The position numbers were made by a program, and so were the translations under genes. Source: Diphasiastrum complanatum (lineage: Eukaryota > Streptophyta > Lycopodiopsida > Lycopodiales > Lycopodiaceae). Taken from it: a DNA stretch of 64,000 nt. The notes beneath the pieces were generated by a model, which made no database searches, was not told the DNA's origin, and saw only the letters and a list, made by a program, of their open reading frames with translations. Positions 1-10,817 of the stretch are shown in pieces (positions within the stretch are counted from its first letter, which is position 1; every line of letters starts with the position of its first letter). Location: assembly GCA_029204225.1 (NCBI GenBank), contig CM055097.1, positions 28,447,192 to 28,511,191 of the forward strand. The letters run 5' to 3'.

Positions 1-284
1 TCTTGATCGTCGGGACCCTAGCCGTCAGTGATGAGATGCTAGCCGGCAAGTAGTCGGGGTGACCAAGAGGGTCACAGGTCTTTGGCGGGGCACGGGGGTG
101 GTACCCTATGAGTCACTCAGTATTCACAAGTCACAGGGGCTAGGCATGCCAAGTGGACTGATCACCCACAGGTGGATGCCATGTGCCAGGTGACGGGAAT
201 AGCAGGTAGAAGGACTCAAGGAGGGGGTGCCTATGGTTGGGAGGTTCATTCTACACGAGCTTGGAGAGACTGGCTTGTGACAAT
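1..284 (+). repeat. Truncated LTR, same family as the LTR at 8362-8818
   Basis: Reading on the + strand, this stretch matches the reverse complement of 8395-8680 over nearly its whole length. Shared blocks include the 'ggcggggca.ggggtggta.cc.atgagtcactca' segment, 'gacaggaatagcaggtag' and 'cctatggttgggagg'. It continues to a degraded equivalent of the LTR end and primer site near 284. Many substitutions separate the two copies, so the insertion is old. No internal domains of the element follow; LINE sequence begins instead. Confidence 0.7.
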
Positions 285-1668
285 TCCCGATACCCAAAAT
301 GCATTACAGGAAGCAAGTAATTTTTTGAAGACTATGTTGTCCCATCATAGCAATGGAATCGATAAAGTTTGGCGTCCAAAGAAAGATAATGCCACACTTG
401 TCATTCATTTTACATCGTTGGAAGAACGCAGATCAGTCCTTTATCTTAAATCCAAACTCAAGGCACCAAAATCTACTTTATGCGGTAGAGGTTTGGTGTA
501 CAGGTATTACCTCCTCGGATTGGTCCAGTATATCTTGACTCCAGACCTCCATGTTATCGCGGATGATTAGGGCTAAGCCCTCAGTCCCACACCAAATTAT
601 CACTGCTAAGTTTGTTGTTCCTCCTATTTTAGTGGATGCCCTTTTTAGGCTCATCATATATATCCAGAGAGTATGGACTCTCCCTTTTGACAGATATCCC
701 TACCTTGCAGTCACATCCTCGAGATTACTCTATGACAGTGGAGTTCATTTCTCATGGTACTCTCAGGCTGCACGCCTCTTGAGCACGTTTGGTATTTCAG
801 TTTCTGATCTCCCAGCAGACACTCATGAGTACATTAGACGTTTCATTTATCGGGCTTATATCCAGCATACTTGGCAGGGAAAGTTGAGTGTCAAGCCAGA
901 TTTCTATCGGGGACATATTTTCTGGAGTTTAATGGAGTAGGTTTTCCTATACGTGCACACTACCTTGACTATGGACTCTCACACTGTTGTCAGATGTGTT
1001 CCTTAGGAGAGATTGAGTCGGAGGAGCATTTCCTTTTCATATGTTCGGCCTATTATGGGATTCGGGGACGTTATCATTGCCTTTTCAGAGATGCACCCAC
1101 TTTACGCTCTCTTATCACTTATGTGGATCCTAGGTTTGTCGCCCTTATGATATACGAGATGTCCCTACTACGGAGAGCCCATGCTTCAATGGATAGTGAT
1201 ACACCGTTTCATATTACGGACTTTTTCACTAGTCGCCGTCCCCGAGCAGACTCAGTTTCAAACGATGACATTGACATTGACCTAGCTCATCGAGATCAGA
1301 GCCAACGCCTGACCTCATGTATTACCATAGTCCGAGCACCTACGGTTACCAAGAGAGTTTGCCCTCGGAGGTCCCATACTAGACAAAGTCAGTGCCCACA
1401 GAGACGACATCACAGACTTCTTCGGTGGTCCCAGCTGATATCACATACAATGCTATCGCTTGGATATACTTCTGTTTCATGTAGTTATCGTTTTAGTGGT
1501 AGACATTATGTATTTCAAACTATATTTTATTTCAGATTATGTTTCTTTAGTTGTTTTTGTGGAGTTACTATGCTCCCTGGCTACTGCACGCTTGAGATGT
1601 ACTACTCTATCTTATATGCTTTTTGGCATCAAAAGACATCAATATCTCTCTCTCTCAGTTACCAGTCA
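285..1668 (+). pseudogene. Non-LTR retrotransposon (LINE), internally deleted copy with 3' end
   Basis: About 290-465 encodes a segment like LINE ORF1 (TLVIHFTSLEER...). It then passes directly into the C-terminal part of ORF2: LLYAVEVWCTGITSSDW, IRAKPSVPHQII, and a Cys-x2-Cys...His...Cys knuckle (CQMC...ESEEHFLFIC) typical of the terminal zinc domain of plant LINE reverse transcriptases. An in-frame TGA lies at 536-538 and the frame shifts near 935, so it cannot code. A 3' UTR follows from about 1400 and ends at 'tatgctttttggcatcaaaagacatcaatat' plus a short CT tract. The ORF1-to-ORF2 junction near 465 shows that several kb are missing. Confidence 0.8.
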
Positions 1669-1994
1669 CAACATGAGGAGACCCACTCACAGACGACTTG
1701 CTCGGCGACGACCACAGCATACATTGGACCTACCTCCAACTATACCCATTATATCTTTCTTCAGTCGCAGCAGGATTTGACAATAGCATGCTATACCATT
1801 ACCACTACATTTACATTTACATTGTTTTGATAGTCAGATATTCATTTCTAGTTTCATATTGTGATATTAGCAGTCATACTTTGTAAATTTTTATGTAGTG
1901 TTATTGGAGACGTTATATATTCTCTTATTTGCACCACACTTGACATGTACTTTTTTGTCTTATATGCCTTTGGCATGGAAAAGACATTAATAAA

Positions 1995-2047
<53 letters not shown>
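1669..2047 (+). mobile_element. LINE 3' UTR with long (CT)n tail
   Basis: This is a second copy of the 3' UTR of the same LINE family. It aligns with 10500-10790 through shared blocks such as 'catacattggacct', 'ttgttttg.tagtca.a.attcatttctagttt' and 'cacttgacatgtactttttt'. It ends 'ggcatggaaaagacattaataaagc' and runs straight into about 49 bp of (CT)n at 1999-2047. The end of the preceding copy's CT tail is its left boundary. It has no protein-coding part. Confidence 0.8.
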
Positions 2048-2049
<2 letters not shown>

Positions 2050-2815
2050 ATAAGAATTGAGGGTGTATATTTTGAAGACCAAAGTTATCATCTTCAACAC
2101 TTCCATAGCCTTCAGCCAGAAACAGGAGCTCATTTTCGATGGCCAGACTTTGGAGGTGGTTTCATCCTACACCTATCTGGGTGTATTGTTCACTGGTCTT
2201 ATCTTATGTATGCGGCATGCTCAACTTGGGAAGGGTCATGTCTCTTCGGTCCAGCTGGAACATTTTTATTTCAGGAGATATATTCACGATGTTCCCAATA
2301 AGTGTCATCTTTTCAATCGTCTCTTCAATACTATGGTCACTACTACGTCTCTTCAATACTATGGTCACTACTACAGCTTCATATGTAGCTGTGGCTTGGT
2401 GCATAGGACTTACTTCTTCAGAATTGGCTAGCTTATCTAGGCTTCAAGTCAGTATGTTATCTGGATGATTCGCACTAAGCCTTCAGTTCCACATCAGATT
2501 ATCATTGCCAGGTTTGCAGCACCTCTCCTAATGGTCGCCTTCTTTCAGCTCATACTATACATCCAAAGAGCTTCATAATTTCTACAAACAGATAATCTCA
2601 TTTGGCAATCACTTCATAAATCCAGCTTCACAGTCAGCACTTCCAACTCTTATGGTACTCTCAGGCAGCCCACCTTCTAGACATGTTCGGCATCTCTATC
2701 TCAGTTCTCCCAGCATGTACTCAGGAAAATATATCAGACGATGATCGATCTCTTTACATGCCCATATTCAGCATGAATAAGTCCTTTCATACAGCACTTA
2801 TTTGTTTGATTTTAC
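2048..2815 (+). mobile_element. LINE ORF2 reverse-transcriptase fragment
   Basis: It starts directly after the (CT)n tract of the previous copy. Recognisable ORF2 pieces in order are LEVVSSYTYLGVLFTG, LGKGHVSS.QLE, GLTSSELASLSRLQVSMLSG, then degraded IRAKPSVPHQ-like and FGISIS.LPA-like text to about 2790. Frames are interrupted. A perfect 28-bp tandem duplication lies at 2319-2374. It is truncated at the 3' side, without the zinc domain or tail. Confidence 0.75.
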
Positions 2816-2943
2816 ACTAGTTCATAGTTGCACCGAAATGACGATCTAGGTCAGTTGCATTCCGGAACCATTGGTTCCAGAATGCAGGAACGTGGCCTGG
2901 AACGCAGTTCCAAAAATCTAATTTTTTTTGTTTGGTAGTCATT

Positions 2944-2993
<50 letters not shown>

Positions 2994-3480
2994 CACGCAA
3001 AGGAAAAAGGCATCGCGTAGAGAGCAATAGGAGGCCAAATAGGATGTGAGCACTCTATGTGAAGGTGGTCGTCTACACAAGGTGATTCTAGATTGTAATC
3101 ACTTTCAAGTTTCAACTTTCAAGTTTAATATGTTAACTTGCTAAGTTGGTCGTGTATGACCCCTTTAAAATGCATCACTGCGTCATGTCCAATATCAGTT
3201 TGCTAAAGTTTAAAATTCTTTGAACGACTTCTGCAAGGCTCCTTAATAACTCGCTACTCTAGAGTCTACATGCAAGTAACTCGATGTGCATGATTGTAGT
3301 CTGTAAACTGGATTGTAAAATAATCTACACCAGTATAAGTATCAACACCATGCATCACTGATAGTCTGATTCACAATTTACAGATAGTCTGATTCATAAT
3401 TTACAGACGTTTACAATGCATTTTCAATTTTTTTACAGCCTCTAGTTTTTATTTATTTTACCCCAACACACTTTTATTCA
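2816..3480. other. Intergenic stretch with a GA microsatellite
   Basis: A (GA)n tract lies at about 2950-2992. Just before it is a GGAACC/GGTTCC-rich block that may be the end of a DNA transposon; I cannot prove this. I see no coding sequence in the rest. Confidence 0.5.
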
Positions 3481-4575
3481 ACTGGAGGCCATCTTTTGTT
3501 TTTTGGTGATGCAGATATTGGAGATAGGAGATGTCCATGGCCAGCACTCATGTCATCTTGTAGGATATATGAGCAAGGTTGTCACTCATCCTAGAATTCT
3601 TAGGCTTTGCACTTACTGGGTCATTGAACATATCCATATCTTATCTTCCCGAGTGGACACGTGACTATATTCGAAGGTTTCTATACTAACTTACCTTCAG
3701 AGGGATTGGTTATCAAGCTCACTAAAAGTCAAGCTTAATTTTTACAGGACACTTTCTAGAGAGGAATGCAATTGATATCCCGATCTCACCACAGTACTTA
3801 CACTTAGGACTATCACATATCCTTAGGTTTACCATGAGGCAGTTTCGGGTATCCTTACACCAGCGACATATAGTGACAAGTCGTTTCAAGGCATGCCCCA
3901 GGCAGACCATATTTCGCATTTGTGCATGTCATGGGAGATTGAGTTAGAGGAGAATTTGGTAAGATGCTCTTGGTATTATGAGATCAAAAGGAGATACTAT
4001 TGTCTATTCAGAGATTAGTCAGTTACGCTTTGCTCACTGATTTACTATTATGATCAGAGAGAGATTCCATCTGAGAAGTGATATTTGCAGCAATGCCAGC
4101 TCTCCTACTTGTACTCCCACTACACCCTACATCGCCTCCTTTCTCTCCCAATGTAGATCTCAGGTACATGTTAAGTCAGAGTTAGGGTGTACCAATATCT
4201 TACAAACACAGATCAAAGACCGCAGTGCCAATCACTGAAACATATCTCATGAAGATTCACACAACATACTTCATGACCATGTACACAGCCACCACAATCT
4301 ATGGCACCTCCAATAATTATAATTTCAAACTTCTTCAGAGATCTATAGCAGAACATGACATGATGATTATTATTAGTTAGACTTTTAGCTATTTTACTTA
4401 AATCTTGGTTTTATAGTTTCATACAACTTTTAATTTGAGCTCACTTGCAGCTTCATAGCTAGGTATGTTATGTTAATTTATGTTACAATTACAGTTTTCA
4501 TTTGAAGATGTTTTCTCACTCTCTAAGCTTGACACACACTTGATATGTAACTCTTAATCTTATGTACCAATGTCA
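3481..4575 (+). mobile_element. Highly degraded LINE copy including 3' end without CT tail
   Basis: Through several frames one can follow the family's C-terminal order: a 'gtcactcatcctag' segment, then equivalents of IRRFLY, VIKL, LERN, LRTITYP, and a zinc-knuckle relic around 3930-3990 (LCMSWEIELEENLV.CSWYYEIKRRYYCLF). The end near 4530-4575 ('cacacacttgatatgtaactcttaatcttatgtacc') matches the family 3' end, but no (CT)n follows. It has stop codons throughout. Confidence 0.6.
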
Positions 4576-5060
4576 CCTCACAGAGCTCGATATAGCTCTT
4601 TCTTGCATGCCATCACTACTTGCGCAGCATACAGTAACAATGCCTGCCCACATGCCTAAGCAACAACCAACTAACATACCTGCCACACAGGTAGTTGTAT
4701 TGCCTGCTGCTGAGCAGCCAACTTCTGTCAAATATGTTGTCCCTACTTCGCCCCTGCTGCCAATACATACTCCCTACTGCCAGTTTTTTATGCTACTAGT
4801 ATCTTGCCTATCATTGAGCCTAGTAAGCTTGCTCTCAACATTGCTAAGACCCCTATGGCCCCAATAACTCCTTTCCATTCTTTTAAAGTTTATTCTTCAT
4901 GCAAAGCCTTTGAAAAAAATTTAGCTTGTGAGCTCAATCTATGAAATCTGAGATACACATTCTTAGGGCAGAAGTCAAGCTACTCAGGGATGAAAAAAGT
5001 GAATTGGGATACAGGTTTGAGGCATATAGCGCAAACTTCCAGCAAAATGCAAGGCTCTAC
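4576..5060 (+). mobile_element. Possible LINE ORF1-like remnant
   Basis: A Pro/Thr/Val-rich open stretch (4562-4867) is followed, in shifting frames, by a charged, coiled-coil-like segment (KAFEKNLACEL, ILRAEVKLLRDEKSELGYRF). LINE ORF1 proteins commonly combine a low-complexity N-terminus with a coiled coil, and the neighbours are LINEs. I see no nucleic-acid-binding motif, so this assignment is weak. Confidence 0.3.
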
Positions 5061-5315
5061 CCCAACTAGGAGTGAACTAGGACACCTCACTAGGACACAT
5101 CAGCAGCCTAACTGGGCCACATCTACCACTAATCGATGAGTCACTGCTAGTTCCATATAGATCCACCATCATGGGTTTCAGGCCTCAACCTTTGATAATG
5201 ATTTATACCATGAAGGCCCCAACCGCTTGTAATCACAATTAATTCATGGGTCAAGCTAGGCCCTTTGACCCCCTTTAGGAACAAATCTGAGGTCAGTCCA
5301 ATCGTGGGCATGACA
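5061..5315 (-). repeat. Probable gypsy 3' LTR start and flank
   Basis: On the - strand the gypsy chromodomain text is followed by 'ttcaagggtggagta' and then TGTCATGCCC at 5315-5306. That is a plausible LTR start behind a degenerate polypurine tract. The far end of the LTR is not identifiable. Confidence 0.4.
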
Positions 5316-5657
5316 TACTCCACCCTTGAACAAGTTTTGTCCTTGGAAACTTAAAGTTAGGGAAGCTCTTCATAAGCTTTCCTCCCTTTTCTAGGAATCT
5401 TCATGCAAAAGACCAGTCCATCAAACCAAATACTCATTAACTATACGATTTCGCAATCGTTTAGTCCTCAAATCTAGTATCTTTTCGAGCTTGAAAACGG
5501 TCCTACCTGACGACTCTTCCGCACGGTCCAATTGATCTCCATAACCCAGATGGCCCTTCATGTAGACTTTTCCCAAGCTGGCTTACATGAAAGACTGGAT
5601 GTATTTGGATTCCTTTAGAAAGTTCCAATCTTTTTAAATATGGTCCTCTATAACGAG
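5316..5657 (-). mobile_element. Ty3/gypsy pol 3' end: integrase C-terminus and chromodomain-like relic
   Basis: Translated on the - strand, 5657-5420 gives YRGPYLKRLELSKG and IHPVFHVSQLGKSL. This is the GPY/F module typical of gypsy integrases (GP..I...G..Y.L.LP...IHPVFHVS.LK). It is followed by LDLRTKRLRNRIVNEYLV.W, matching the start of a retroelement chromodomain. Stops interrupt it. Upstream integrase and reverse-transcriptase domains are absent, so only the distal end remains. Confidence 0.65.
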
Positions 5658-6681
5658 CGAACAATTAGTAATGCTTGCCAATAAGCATTCTTGAGAATCC
5701 TTCAGGATTCTCAAATACACCCAATTCTCTTCAGGTGTAATTAATCTCTATAAAGAGAAAATACTTAGGAAACAAAGGACTCTATCGCCTTCGCATTTTG
5801 TCCTTTCCTAAAGATCCAGTGTTATTTTGCAAATCACTATTCACAATGAATAGAATCTGAATCATGATTCGTCAATCATAATTCATCAAATTTATAGTTG
5901 ACACTCGACAACGAGAGAACGAACGAGAGCATGTTCAAAACGTGAACATTACTGCTCTTATTGTGGTCCAATCCATAAGCAGCAAGCAAGTAATGAGTTG
6001 CAGACCTAGCTGATTCTTTGTACTTATCTTTACCTGCAAGTGTTCCACAAAACCGTTCAATACATCAGCAACTCACTTTAAGACCATCTTAATAGATTTC
6101 AAGAAGTTTCATAGAACATTGAAACTTAAAACATTAGTTGTGGAATTTCAATGCTTGTAAATGATTGATTGAATGCCATGATTGATCCCTACCATCCTTA
6201 GAAGGTTCCAAAAGTATCCCCATATCCTATCAATCAAGATTCTAAAACAGGTCCTCTATATGTACATATAACAAATTCGTCTTGGAATCTATGCTATGAA
6301 TGTTTCGCTCAAATAACTTTTCTAAAAACCCTCTTCTCCCCCTTTTCTAAAAGTCCACAAGTTTCTAATAGATGTCGCATCACTAGACAAGACCTAAGAG
6401 AAACTATAAAGAAGAGATTCAAGAAAATTTGACAATATGTGTGGCATCAAAATAGACCAATACTACTAATGCTCCAACACATGCATACGCGACTTATCTA
6501 ACATATTTTTTATTGACCATAGAACTTATTACCTCTGAGAAACCGACCTGTATAAATCATCAAAGGACTTTAGTAATCATTGTTTGCTCCTCTAGTGGCG
6601 CAATTCTTGGAAGGATAGCAATCAAGGACCTTTTAAAGACATTGAGTGGTACCACTTTGTTACCAAAGACTATGTGCAAAG
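5658..6681. other. Non-coding stretch rich in short perfect inverted repeats
   Basis: No convincing protein homology. The part from 5670 to 6270 contains an unusual number of perfect short hairpins and palindromes (5670-5689, 5691-5714, 5745-5758, 5837-5853, 5863-5874, 5932-5950, 6104-6127, 6257-6270). A short open stretch at 6513-6681 (SSSGAILGRIAIKDLLK) precedes the (TC)n tract; I do not recognise it. Confidence 0.5.
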
Positions 6682-6682
6682 T

Positions 6683-6739
<57 letters not shown>

Positions 6740-6970
6740 ATTTGGTATTTCCATTACAGAGCTTCTCTCAAGCACTCATCAGTATATCAGACAATTTCTC
6801 TATCGAGCATATCTGGAGCGGACTTGGAGTTGCCAGTTAGGGGTTAAGCCAGCTTTCTACCGAACCATTTTACAACTTCGGAGACGTTTTATGTGCTCCC
6901 ATTGTTGCCACACACTTGACATGTACTTCATTAGTCTTATATGCCTTTTGGCATGGAAAAGACATTAATA

Positions 6971-7036
<66 letters not shown>
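6682..7036 (+). mobile_element. Short LINE copy flanked on both sides by (TC)n
   Basis: The core (6737-6972) contains FGISITELLSSTHQYIRQFLYRAYLERTW and VKPAFYR from ORF2. A deletion then joins it directly to the family 3' end ('acacacttgacatgtact...ggcatggaaaagacattaataaagc'). A (TC)n tract of about 55 bp precedes it (6682-6736) and one of about 64 bp follows (6973-7036). The tract on both sides fits insertion into a CT microsatellite. Confidence 0.75.
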
Positions 7037-7038
<2 letters not shown>

Positions 7039-8361
7039 CTGGCTGGCTAGCGCTATGGCTCCCACAAGCTCTCGTGGTTCAGCCCCCCCTCGCTCCACAC
7101 ACAGCTCCTCCTGCTGCCATCTCCTCCCCCCCCCCCCCTCGTTGTCCCTCCATCCCCTGCCCTCGTTGGAACCACCCCCCCTCTAGCTGTCCGCCCACCC
7201 CTGCCCTCGCGGTTGGTCCAGACCCTACCCTCGCTGCCTGCACCCCCCCCCCCGGCTGTCCGCCCAACCCCTGCCCTCGTTGTTTGTCCAGACCTTGCCC
7301 TCTTTGCCTGTCTACCCCCTGCCCTCGCTGCCTACCCACCCCCTGCCCCCGCTGTTTGCTCCCCACCACTGCTCGCTGATCTGCTGCTAACCGATGATGT
7401 GCAAGCGCTGTCTGCCACGCAAGCAGCACTGCTTGTTGACGTGCCCATTGATGCAGCACCCCCCCTGCCTCTGCTTTTCCTTCCCCTCTCTCATGTTCTT
7501 CTTCTTCCACCTCTTCTTCATCTTCATCGATCTCCAATCCTATCAATCTGGCCATTCCTGGCTTCAACTGGGCTTGAGGGGATGTCAACTTTGTCTTCAG
7601 CCATGGTATAGGAATTACTCAGGAAATGTGAAATGTGGAAATTTTCAACTTATTCACAATTTAGAAATGAAAGAGGAAAAACAACTGGAAAGTAACAAAA
7701 CTCTGGGAAAAAACACAAAGCCAAGGACAGGTAGCACTTCCCTTGCGTCCTACGCTAGTACAAAAGTCGGTAAAAAACTTTTTTGGGCACCAAATCGGCT
7801 TGAAAAGTCGAAAAAATCAGGAAAAAAGCGGGCTGTTTGACGTTGAATTTCTTCCAAAAGGCAAAAGCTTTTCACAAACCGTCAATTGGCAGTAGGTCGC
7901 CCTCCTACTGGGCCCAATCTGCACCCTTAACAGCATAAACCAGAGGAAAGTCAGAGAAGTTATGCCCGATCCAAAATTCTGACCTGTTTTTTGCTTGAAA
8001 ATCGACTTTTTGGTGAAACAGAGGCAAATCTGCTCCAAAACCAGCGTATGATGGCTCTATAGGATCGCTATGGATGCTAGAAACATGCTCCCAAAATCTG
8101 ATCAGGATCTGAGAAGGTTCCGAAGAGTTATGAGCGAAAAACCTTCAGAAAAAATGCGCTGGCCCTCCAAAAACTTCGAAACTTTTTGAAATCTGAGATT
8201 TGTAGCATGAATCCCTGCTGATCTACAGCGACTGCCCACTAGAAATGATTTGAGACAGATCTCCCTCAAATCTGAGCACTATAGACCAAGTTATGGTGAA
8301 AAAACCAAGCTTTTCTCACTTTCTCTCTCTAAAACGAGCTAGAAAAGGCTCTGATACCAAT
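7037..8361 (-). mobile_element. LTR retrotransposon internal region: leader and gag N-terminus
   Basis: Read on the - strand from the primer site at 8359, a leader of about 750 bp is followed by an ATG near 7604 (MAEDKVDIPSSPVEARNG...). The frame then shifts into an acidic stretch (EIDEDEEEVEEEE) and a degenerate tandem repeat encoding RQRGQG-type units (about 7110-7380). This looks like the N-terminus of a gag protein with a glycine/glutamine repeat. The element is cut off at 7037 by the (CT)n tail of a LINE, so the gag core and pol are missing. The complementary strand gives proline-rich open frames that are only shadows. Confidence 0.55.
8348..8359 (-). promoter_or_regulatory. Primer-binding site (tRNA-Met type)
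   Basis: The - strand reads TGGTATCAGAGC, the standard plant retrotransposon PBS complementary to initiator tRNA-Met. It lies two bases inside the LTR end, which fixes the element's orientation as minus. Confidence 0.85.
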
Positions 8362-8818
8362 TGTGAACAACCAAAACTCTCTAAGCTGCTCAACTCCTGA
8401 AGGCCGGTGTGTGGAATGATCCTCCCAACCATAGGTGGCTCTTGAGTCCACTACCTGCTATTCCTGTCAACATACATGAGGTACCCCCCCAGTGGTTGAT
8501 CAGGCCACCTGGTGTACACACTACATGCGACCTGTGAATAGTGAGTGACTCATGGGATACCACCCCCATGCCCCGCCATTACCGATGACACCAACTGGTC
8601 ACCTCGACTGCTTGCCAGCTAGCACTAACAGCTAGGGCCCCGACCATCTCTGACAACTTGTCAGACGGTCTCACCGGATCACGGGATTTCGTGATACATC
8701 GGTTCCCGCTTGGAAGCAATGCCCTTCCCGGTCACTGACCCTTGCCAACTTGGCCTCAGGCCCTCTGAGTGACCGGTCATGTCGAGGTCATGTCAGAACT
8801 AGACTGAGTCGTAACACA
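8362..8818 (-). repeat. LTR (457 bp) of the minus-strand retrotransposon
   Basis: It begins TGTGAACAACC (+ strand) beside the PBS and ends ...GTAACACA, giving inverted TGTG/CACA termini. It interrupts LINE sequence: the text after it ('acacatagcctcaagtttatg') recurs intact at 9111-9132. The LTR is therefore a later insertion. A diverged copy in the opposite orientation is at 1-284. No second LTR of this element is in the window. Confidence 0.75.
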
Positions 8819-9939
8819 TAGCCTCAAGTTTATGTTGGGACAGATAAGAGCAACTAGCATTACACACTTAAAGATCGCTATGCTATGATAACACATGATA
8901 TGAGCCAAGCCCTATGTCTGGCACCATATTATCCTCGTTGAGTTTTCCATGTCCTAAGGGACCCTCCAATACATCAGAAGGTTATCTATCATGCATATGT
9001 TCAAAGAGCTTGGCTTGGTCCACGAGAAGTCAAGCTCGATTTCTATCAAACTCATTTTTTGGAGATGGATGCAGCAAGTGACTTGATCTAGCCTCAGTAT
9101 TTAGACTCGGGACACATAGCCTCAAGTCTATGTTGGGACAGATAAGAGTTTCTCCTCATTAATTACAGATAGAGACTAGATGCTTCCAAATTATCCCTCA
9201 GGAACACAAGATTTGCCACTTACGTACCACTGGTGAGGTAAAATCTGAGGAGCACTTCGTTTTTTGGTGCCCCATATATTATGGGATCCAAGGGAGATAC
9301 CATTGTCTCTAACCTGATCATCCAGTTACGCCACATTCCTTGATGTCGTATGAGGATCCACAGTTATAGCTTGGATGATACAAGAGATGCGCTACCTTTA
9401 TAGACACATGTCATGATGATCAATATAGTAGGAGAGATACTCAACTTCATATTACACCCTTCTTTTCCAAACAACAATCTACTTGATGTAGTCAGACTCA
9501 AATTCAAAGGATGAGACAGCCATTTCATTCCAGCGCCAAGATTAGAGACAGCGCTAAATGGAGAGATCTATTGACACCAAAGCTTCACGACAAGCCATGC
9601 GACCACGGCATACCACATGATCATTCATGTATCAAGAACACCCATGATGGTTGGGGATTACCATCTGTTTCTCTTCATAAACAATTTCAACAACAACATC
9701 AATTCCCACCATCACATCTTTCTTCAAAATTATGTCACAATAATAGGAGTGAGTATTCATATAGTTGATCTAATGTCATTTGCATGTTTATGTTCGTGCC
9801 TCCATAGGCTATGTAGTTTTTCATACAGTTAGATTGGAGACATATTTACGCTCCCTATTAATTAACACACTTGAGATGTATCTTTAGTCGTATAAACCTT
9901 TTGCCATTACAAAGACATTCATATAGCTCTCTCTCTTCC
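8819..9939 (+). mobile_element. LINE copy interrupted by the LTR element, with 3' end
   Basis: In order it shows a relic of MIRAKPSV..HHII (about 8860-8945), then after a deletion YIRRL/IYHAYVQRAWLGPREVKLDFYQTHFLE, DLI.PQYLDSGHIASSLCWDR, a zinc-knuckle relic around 9225-9300, and the 3' UTR. It ends 'aaccttttgccattacaaagacattcatatagctctctctctt' at about 9890-9939 with a short CT tail. Several stops and frameshifts are present. A 36-bp segment (8816-8851) is duplicated at 9112-9148. Confidence 0.7.
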
Positions 9940-10817
9940 TACTCCTGCCTCAGTATCTTTCCCATCGAAACCCTACAAAAGTCCATCCAAAACATCTCAA
10001 CCTATTGGCCTCCCTGGTTCGATGAGGAGTGTCGCTCCTTACACTTCCGTGTTGCCCACGCATGCCTACATGATCCACTTGCTCTTCATATTGCTTGCCA
10101 ATCGCTGCACCATACACTGCCGTCAAAAACATGGCTATGAAGAACAAGGAGGAAAATACCTTGTCGACTCTCCATATAGTTCCTCCATAGCTGCCTTTTG
10201 GCGTGCATTCATTCCTCATGCCCCACCTCCCCTCCTTAACAATTTACATATCAGGACCACATATGCTACCTCATTATGCACTGTACCCATTGAATCACCC
10301 ATCTCCATCTCCCCACACCCATGTGACTTAACTTTCTTCACCTCTGACATGATCCTAGAGGTCATCAAGTTATTCAGATGCCCAGTATATTATGAGATAT
10401 CAGTGCCTTTTCCGAGATGTACCTGTTACACTGAGATCCATTATAGCATATGAGGATCCACATTGTGTTGCACTCATGGTCAGAGATATGTTTCTACTAC
10501 AGCAAGACTATGTCAGCCACTGCATACATTGGACCTGTACCCGTTACATCTTTCTTCAGTAGTAGCAAGATTTGACGACAACATGCCATTACCATAACCA
10601 TTACATTGTTTTGGTAGTCAAACATTCATTTCTAGTTTCATTTCGTGATATTAGTTGTCATACTTCGGACATTTTCTTCTTTACTGTTACTGGAGATGTT
10701 CTATACACTCCCATTTGCACCACATTCTTGACATGTACTTTTTGTTTTATATGCCTTTTGGCATGGAAAAGACGTTAATAATATTAATAAAAGTTGTGTG
10801 TGTGTGTGTGTGTGTGT

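Noticed and set aside
7074-7611. Proline-rich open frames on the + strand
   Set aside because: The LTR, primer site and leader at 7.6-8.8 kb place the real frame on the - strand; the + frames are its shadow in C-rich sequence.
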